From assembly GCA_033297075.1 (NCBI GenBank), contig MU858142.1, positions 1-64,000 of the forward strand: 64,000 nt of DNA, written 5' to 3'. The notes beneath the pieces were generated by a model, which was not told where the DNA came from, made no database searches, and worked only from the letters and a program-made list of their open reading frames with translations. Positions 58,084-64,000 of this stretch are shown piece after piece. Made by a program: the position numbers and the translations under genes. Numbering within the stretch: position 1 is the first letter of the stretch; the number at the start of each line of letters is the position of its first letter. Origin of the DNA: Rhypophila decipiens. Taxonomy: Eukaryota > Ascomycota > Sordariomycetes > Sordariales > Naviculisporaceae.

Positions 58084-60765
58084 GGCTAGTGTATCTTGCG
58101 TTTTTGAACAACCGGAGGGGTATTATGTAAATCGACTCCTCGGGCTCTGGTGATGGACGGGGAAAGTGAGGTGGTAAGCCGAAACAAAGAGTCGATAGAG
58201 GTATCCGATTAGGTGAGTATGATGCAGTGTTGCTCCAGATCAATCATTACTATTGGAATTGGCCTCGATCGCACTTCTCAATACCTCGTCGTGTTGTCGT
58301 GAGGATGGTGATGGAAGCTTGATTGTGCCCCTCCTCAACCTGATGTCGGTGGTCTGCGGGGTTGTCCTGGTCGATGAAATGGAGGGGCAGCAGTGCAAGG
58401 AATGAAAGCTTGGCGGAGCGCACAGGCCAATCAATGATGAATAAGAGTGGAGACTTTCTCACCTCGGCGCTTAGAGATAGCCGCCCATCCGTCTTTGCCT
58501 TTTGCCGCCGAACGCTTTTCTTGACGCCTTGTCTCCAGCGGCTTTTGCTGTCGCTCTTCTTGAACTTGTTTTGTTTCGTTCACAACAATTATGCCTTGAA
58601 TTCAGGTGGATCGGGAAACTACATATTTGACCAATCCCCCCGGCCCTAGAAGCTTCCTTTCTCGAATCTTGCCGGCTTTCGGCCCTGCGTGGTCTCTTTT
58701 CCTGGCCATTGCGTGTGTGCCAAACCCGAGATCCTAGTCGAGTTTATCGCGTGCCACTATTCCCTAATAATACGGTAAGAACGGATATCAAGCCTGGTGA
58801 ACAGATGCCGGCAACATGGTTCATTGATCATGTCTCCGATTGTAATTACAAGTGTATACCTACTCATCAGGACTAAAATCGCCCAGGCACTGACTAGAAG
58901 TGAGCCGTTCTTCCACTTCTTGTCAAAACGGCGTTTTTAGCCTTGATGAGTCGTGGGGTTGAAATACTGATCATATATGATAGTGAAGTTGCAACACAAC
59001 CAATATCTTAAGCTTGAGGGGGGCAAAGACGCATGGAAAGACTGGATACATATCACAATGTCGCACAAACCAGGAGCGCTCCCTATCTCTACCAAAGTCA
59101 TTGCTGGGCCTCTTCCTAGCTTCTGCAACTGCCGTACACCATCCCGCCGCTCAACCGAATGTTGTTGGTCCTCGCCGGCATGGTTTAGCCACAAAGATGC
59201 ATATTGTTTCTTGGGAATCTGATAACGAAACTACTCGTAGAGTCGTAGTTTGATCTAGGACCTGGAATTATCCGCAAGCTTTGGGGGCCATATCCAGACT
59301 CGAGTTGATATGGTAAGTCGTGGGCGAAATTCAACACAAACTCGCAGATCTGACAACAGGCCACAGACTCTGTCGTGCTGTGACAATTATTGACTCAGGA
59401 ACTAACCTCTGCTGTGGGCCATCGTTGATGCACTATTTCATACAAGTCTTGCGGCACAAGGTTCGAGAAGATCGCTCTGCCGAAAGGGGAAACAGGTCGG
59501 TGATGGGTTTACCGGATCTGGAGACGGAGATAGCTGATCCAATTGTCGTTCCCGCCAGGAACACGAGAACAGATGCCAGATGTGCGGATGCATCCGCGGG
59601 AACCCAACCGTCCAACACCATGTCTGTCGGGGCTTGTTGGCTCTGCAAAGTGTGAGTGACAGTGGCACGATGTTGTTGTTGCTTCTTTCCCAGCGGATGG
59701 AAAAGGTGAAGGAATGTGGATCGATCTATGGCCCGATGTTTGTGACCAATCTGAGTTGATCAGGGCAGCGACGGAAGACCAGGGTGTGGTCTACAAGGAA
59801 GGAACTCGGAGCTCTGATTTTCGGTTCAATATCGACAGAACTCAACCCGCGAATGCATTTCAATGCAGATGCAGAATGCAACTAGCGACGGAAAGTCGAC
59901 ATATCAGAGACAAATTTTCTCAAAAGAATGCGACAAGCAGGTCTCGATACCGTTCGGTTCTAGCCTCGACGTGGTAGTGCATGGAGGAAGGTCTCGGTGA
60001 TCCAATCGCTGCCCAAGAGCCGCCCGGTTAAGCGCCCAGGTCTGCTGATGTAGGTGTCACACACTCGTCTCTCATTGGTCCTTCCCACAACCATTACGAC
60101 CCAATCCAGAGCCTCTTGCCGCGCGCCATATCTTCGCATACCATATATCGATTTCGACTCGCTTGGTTCCTGCTATGTTGCGCAACCTGATTCGATGCTG
60201 GGGAAGACCATGCAGTCCGCAACCTCCAAGATCACGAACACATGGTAGCACCAAGCCGACATCAAGAGTTGACTAGGCCCATTCTGGTATGCCATGTCCT
60301 CCTCGCAGCCCAGTGGCTGCATCCGCCTGCACGCTGGTTAGCAGACACCCGAATGGGATGGCCACAGTGAGCATCTTGCCGAGCCAGTCTGTCGCTCTTT
60401 GGGTGAAGTCACGTCAATGAGCGGGAAGCCAGGGTCTTGACCTCGCAGTTTAGGCGCTGCGGTGGGAACAGCCCCCCATGTCGATGGGTCTCTTTGTCCA
60501 GATGGGCCTGCTGATGGCCTCGATACCTTGCTTTTGTCGCCTTTATAATATCTCGACGGCCCAGATCCCCTTGTGTTTGTGACTTTTGTTTGTTTCACTC
60601 CATTCCCTTCTTCTCCCCCACGGCTCCTGCTATCAACAGGAACAAGTGCTTCGTTGACCGAGGCCCGGTCTGTCTTTCAGCTTCCCTATTCTGCCTTGGT
60701 ATTTCACTTTACTGGCGCAGGACGTCTATTCGCGTGTTTGTATAACCCCCTTTTTATCAACAAAA
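58084..60765. other. Divergent intergenic, tma22 and methyltransferase gene
   Basis: About 2.7 kb between divergent genes. No frame with a recognisable protein. The last 200 bp (C/T-rich, near 60590-60760) look like the leader of the methyltransferase gene. Confidence 0.45.
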
Positions 60766-63732
60766 ATGTCCGACCTCGTATTATTACCCAGCACTAGCTA
60801 CCGGCCTCCTTCACCGCAGGGCCGGAGAAGGATGGCGCGGACACTTAATCCCATAATGGAGGAGGAACCCGAGTATACCAGAGAAATTGCGGTCGAGAGG
60901 AGGAGGAGGAACAGGCAATCAACAGAAAAGATCGAGGCTTGGTTGTCTCCCATGAGCGATCATTTCCCGACTCCGCGGGGCATGCACTTCATGGCTGCTC
61001 CCGTGGTTCCCGAGACGCCGTCGTACCTCACCAGCGACTGCGAGGCAGACGTTGATGTGGACGACGCTAGTTCCGAGGCTTCCTCATCCAACCCATCTTC
61101 CAAGATGATGTGGAACAACCGAGGAAGCGTCATGACCGATGCGACCGAGTTTGACGACCTTTACGATGTTTCCGATGACGAAATCCAGAGAAAGGAGAGG
61201 CTACAGGCCAATGGTATCAGCAGGCAGAGGAGCTCAGTCAGGAGCTCAAGGAGTATGAGGAGGGCTTCGGGAGGACCGAGGAGAGCCCTCACCCCGTTGG
61301 TGATTCCCGAGGAGGTTGATCCCGCGCTTCTCAAGCAAAAGGCGGCGTCTCCTGTACCACCAACACCACCATCCGCAGTGGCTCTTTCACCAGCAATTCA
61401 AACTTTGATGGGGCTACGACAAGCGCAAGAAGTTCCACGCATCTCTGCGCCTCCATCTCTCGATGGAAGCATCAACTCGGAGGAGATGGCAGCCATGTCT
61501 GCACCACCCACACCCATGATCGGCGCCCAGGAAGACAACGACGAGGAATGGTCTGGCGTCCGCCTTCAGCCTGGTGCCCTCGAGACCCTGCAGGCTCTTT
61601 CCGGCAGCGAGTCTGAGTACGAGGAGGAGCAGAGGTCTGAGCAAGTGATCGAGGTTCCTCAAGAGATGTCTGAGATGCGTCAGCAGCTCCCTCGCCTGGT
61701 CACTGCCATCAACCGACAGCCTTCAGTGAACACTCAACGGTCTCTGGCCGAGCTCAGCAAGCTCGATATCCCGACCCCCGGTGGCTTCTTCTCAGACTTG
61801 TCTTCTGCAAGCAGGCTCACCTGGAACGCGGGCAGCCAAACTGACGAGTCGGCACCCCCGACTTCCACCACGGCCGAGAACTTTTACAAGACACCATGGA
61901 GCAACTCGGTCGACAATTTCCCACCACCACCGCCACCTCGCCCACTTCACCTAGACGATCTGCCCTCGGCCATTGTTGAGCGTGTTGTGGAGATCCCCGA
62001 GAGCACCAACTTCGAGGATATGCCCACGGCCATCCGGGTCGAGCCTACGCCAGTTCCAATCACTGCCCGTCGTGTTCCGCCAACCCCGGCTGTCGAGTGT
62101 GCTGTCGAGCAGCCCTCATCCCCCATGGATGCTACCGAGATTGTCCTCGAGTACGATCCCGAGTATGTTGCCCAGCAAAAGCAGAACTCTCCCCAACAGG
62201 ACCGCACCGAAATGTGGCTTATGGCACAGCGGTCCTACCTCCAGGGCGTTGCTGGATTTTCCGACGAGGCCGAGACTTCCGAGGCCGAGACTGCCGCAGA
62301 GACTGAGCCCGAGGTTGATGAGAAGCCCGCCGTCCCACCAAAGGACGTCGCCACCGATAAGAAGAAGGCTGTCCGCTTCTCCGAGGCCATCCTCAAGGAG
62401 AACGTCCCTCGCGGAACTCCATCCAAGCTTATCCGCAACGAGTCTGCCTACTACCGTGCCTTCACTGACGCCACTGTCCGAAGCACCCCCAATGATGTCT
62501 TTGTCCAGCGTCAGCCTCGCTTTGAGGCCATGCAGGCCCAGCGCGTTGCCCTCCGGGAACTGCACCGCAACCAGCTGATCGGAAAGTTCCAGCTCTCCGT
62601 GGTTCCCCAGTCGGCCAAGAAGCGCATGAGCGCCAACGTTGCCCGCGGTGATGATATCATCGTCGAGGACAAGGACAAGCTCCGTGCTGACAAGGAAGCC
62701 GAGGCTCTTGGCCAGATGAACATGGCCACCTGGCACGTCGCCGCCACCAAGCTCCTGAACGGCGGTCGTCTGATCGCCGCCCCCGTGGCCAAGCGTCTGG
62801 CCCGCCAGAGCCGCATGGCACCCGGCCCCGACGGTGTGAGCCTAGACCGCGCTCGCATCCTCGACCTCGGTGGCCAGGGCGCCTGCGACTGGGCCTGGCA
62901 CGCCGCCCTCCAATACCCCAACACCAAGATCTACACCATCACCACCAAGGCCATCCGCCAGCTGAGCAACAGCAACGTCCGCGGCCCACCTAACCACCGC
63001 CAGGTGGCCGTCGAGCGCCTTACCAAGCTGCCCTTCTCGGACGACCAGTTCGATCTCATCTCTGCTCGCGAGCTCCACGCCGTGCTCAAGCTCTTTGGCG
63101 AGAACGGGGCGGACGAGTGGGACGCCTGCCTCAAGGAGTGCATGCGCGTCCTCAAGCCAGGCGGCTACCTCGAGTTCTCTGTCCTCGACGCCGACATCAT
63201 GAACGCCGGTCCCCTCGGCAATGCCAAGGCCGTCGAGTTCGGCTTTGCCCTCCAGACACTGGGCTACGACCCCAACCCTACCCGGTCGTTCCTGGGTCGT
63301 CTGTCACGCGCCGGGTTTGACGATGTCCGTCGTGCGTGGATGTGTCTCCCTGTCGGACCTAAGCACCGCATCCGTCAGCCCAAGCCTTTCCCCAGAGACA
63401 GCACCATGTCCTCCAAGACTGTCGAGCTCGAGGCTATCGTGTCCGGGTCGACTGATAACGTCGCTGCTGTTACTGGGATTGCTGCGGGATGGAGCTGGGA
63501 GCGCTGGCTTCTCCGGGCCGAGATGGAGAAGGCCTCGGGCGAGCTGAGGCTGGCTGATATTGTCAACCCTGGCGATTCCATGAAGGAGGCTGGCAAGATG
63601 ATTGCCGATGTTCATGCTGTTATCGAGGAGGGCCGTGAGCAGGGTAGTGGGTTCCGCATGTTGAGGGGTTATGCGAGGAAGCCTAGGGTTCAGGCTGATA
63701 GTGGTGTTATTCAGATGGTTTTGGATATTTAA
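60766..63732 (+). CDS. Large protein with C-terminal SAM-dependent methyltransferase domain
   Basis: Single uninterrupted exon, 988 aa, unusual for this window. Residues 1 to about 560 are disordered: basic patches (RRRRNRQSTEK), acidic runs, many SP/TP sites, Pro-rich VPPTPPSAV and FPPPPPPRPLHL, and repeats of short Glu-rich units. From about 560 charged helices lead into a Rossmann-fold class I methyltransferase at about 690-900: motif I ARILDLGGQGACDWAW (D-L-G-G-x-G), acidic region after TKIYTI, motif around LPFSDDQFDLISARELHAVL, and CLKECMRVLKPGGYLEFSVL (RvLKPGG typical of Methyltransf_11/25). The protein ends in DI after VIQMVL. Substrate unknown; the fungal group often called UMTA-like or LaeA-like shares the layout, some acting as regulators of development or secondary metabolism. 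I cannot place it further. Confidence 0.8.
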   Translation: MSDLVLLPSTSYRPPSPQGRRRMARTLNPIMEEEPEYTREIAVERRRRNRQSTEKIEAWLSPMSDHFPTPRGMHFMAAPVVPETPSYLTSDCEADVDVDDASSEASSSNPSSKMMWNNRGSVMTDATEFDDLYDVSDDEIQRKERLQANGISRQRSSVRSSRSMRRASGGPRRALTPLVIPEEVDPALLKQKAASPVPPTPPSAVALSPAIQTLMGLRQAQEVPRISAPPSLDGSINSEEMAAMSAPPTPMIGAQEDNDEEWSGVRLQPGALETLQALSGSESEYEEEQRSEQVIEVPQEMSEMRQQLPRLVTAINRQPSVNTQRSLAELSKLDIPTPGGFFSDLSSASRLTWNAGSQTDESAPPTSTTAENFYKTPWSNSVDNFPPPPPPRPLHLDDLPSAIVERVVEIPESTNFEDMPTAIRVEPTPVPITARRVPPTPAVECAVEQPSSPMDATEIVLEYDPEYVAQQKQNSPQQDRTEMWLMAQRSYLQGVAGFSDEAETSEAETAAETEPEVDEKPAVPPKDVATDKKKAVRFSEAILKENVPRGTPSKLIRNESAYYRAFTDATVRSTPNDVFVQRQPRFEAMQAQRVALRELHRNQLIGKFQLSVVPQSAKKRMSANVARGDDIIVEDKDKLRADKEAEALGQMNMATWHVAATKLLNGGRLIAAPVAKRLARQSRMAPGPDGVSLDRARILDLGGQGACDWAWHAALQYPNTKIYTITTKAIRQLSNSNVRGPPNHRQVAVERLTKLPFSDDQFDLISARELHAVLKLFGENGADEWDACLKECMRVLKPGGYLEFSVLDADIMNAGPLGNAKAVEFGFALQTLGYDPNPTRSFLGRLSRAGFDDVRRAWMCLPVGPKHRIRQPKPFPRDSTMSSKTVELEAIVSGSTDNVAAVTGIAAGWSWERWLLRAEMEKASGELRLADIVNPGDSMKEAGKMIADVHAVIEEGREQGSGFRMLRGYARKPRVQADSGVIQMVLDI

Positions 63733-64000
63733 TTGGTGGCGGATGGATACTCTCATTAGCTTTGTCATTGATGCTGGATGGATGAACTATCCAACTACAT
63801 ACTCGCCTCATACTCAGGCTGCCTCTTTTTTATTTATCTCTACCTGCTACGGCATATACCCTTGCCTCTCCCTTCTCATCTCCTTTATATCATCTCCTTT
63901 TTGCTTTCTTATGTCTATTTCTTTCTTTTACTTCTTTTTATTACTTCTTTTATTTACATGTTCCTAGATTACTTGGGGACATCTTTATACCACCCTTTTT
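63733..64000. other. 3' flank of the methyltransferase gene
   Basis: T- and C-rich 3' region (pyrimidine runs from 63825 on), probably 3' UTR and downstream DNA, cut off by the window end. Confidence 0.5.

Noticed and set aside
1..64000. Biosynthetic cluster, mobile island or defence system
   Set aside because: All recognised genes are conserved housekeeping or signalling genes of fungi; no PKS/NRPS, transposase, NLR-type or toxin gene was recognised.

Overview
The window is nuclear DNA from a filamentous ascomycete, most likely a sordariomycete close to the Sordariales (Neurospora, Sordaria, Podospora, Chaetomium). Four things point there: short 50-130 bp GT-AG introns in nearly every gene, long intergenic leaders, an AT-rich block at 118-512 almost free of CpA and TpG (the mark of repeat-induced point mutation, RIP), and fungal families such as Pal1, Sla1, a tail-anchored Inp54-type phosphatase and a DUF6546-like F-box protein. 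I see no rRNA, tRNA, CRISPR array, plasmid, provirus or intact transposon. Coding structures were rebuilt by hand by joining reading frames at splice sites, so each gene entry gives a genomic span with exon limits in the text.

Layout, left to right: RIP-mutated repeat relic (1-512); secreted FAS1 protein (+); Rad51/RecA-fold protein with a degenerate P-loop (-); Pal1 (-); a weak hypothetical (-); about 6 kb without genes; casein kinase 1a (+); Inp54-like inositol 5-phosphatase (+); PKA catalytic subunit (+); GRAM-TBC-EF-hand Rab GAP (+); TLC-domain membrane protein (+); Sla1 (-); AMP deaminase (-); F-box/DUF6546-like protein (-); UDP-GlcNAc transporter (-); TRAPP subunit Trs23 (+); proteasome subunit Rpn10 (-); borealin/Nbl1 (+); Tma22/DENR (-); large Rossmann methyltransferase (+).

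The genes do not form an operon-like pathway. Several share themes: cortical actin and endocytosis (Pal1, Sla1), membrane traffic and lipid signalling (TBC GAP, Inp54-like, Trs23, TLC protein, nucleotide-sugar transporter), signalling kinases (CK1a, PKA), and protein turnover, division or translation (Rpn10, borealin, Tma22). CK1a and the PKA catalytic subunit lie 8 kb apart with only the phosphatase between them. From memory the N. crassa orthologues are also close neighbours, so this looks like conserved fungal synteny.

I found no convincing new multi-gene system. The most unusual signals are at splice sites: a Trs23 start codon split by an intron that also creates a five-codon upstream ORF ending on the start codon; very small coding exons (7, 12, 20, 26 and 28 nt); competing splice choices at the ends of CK1a and Sla1 that would change the C-terminus; and several stop-free introns of length 3n. 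A decayed seven-unit minisatellite and a recurring TACCTA/TAGGTA word in intergenic DNA are also noted.
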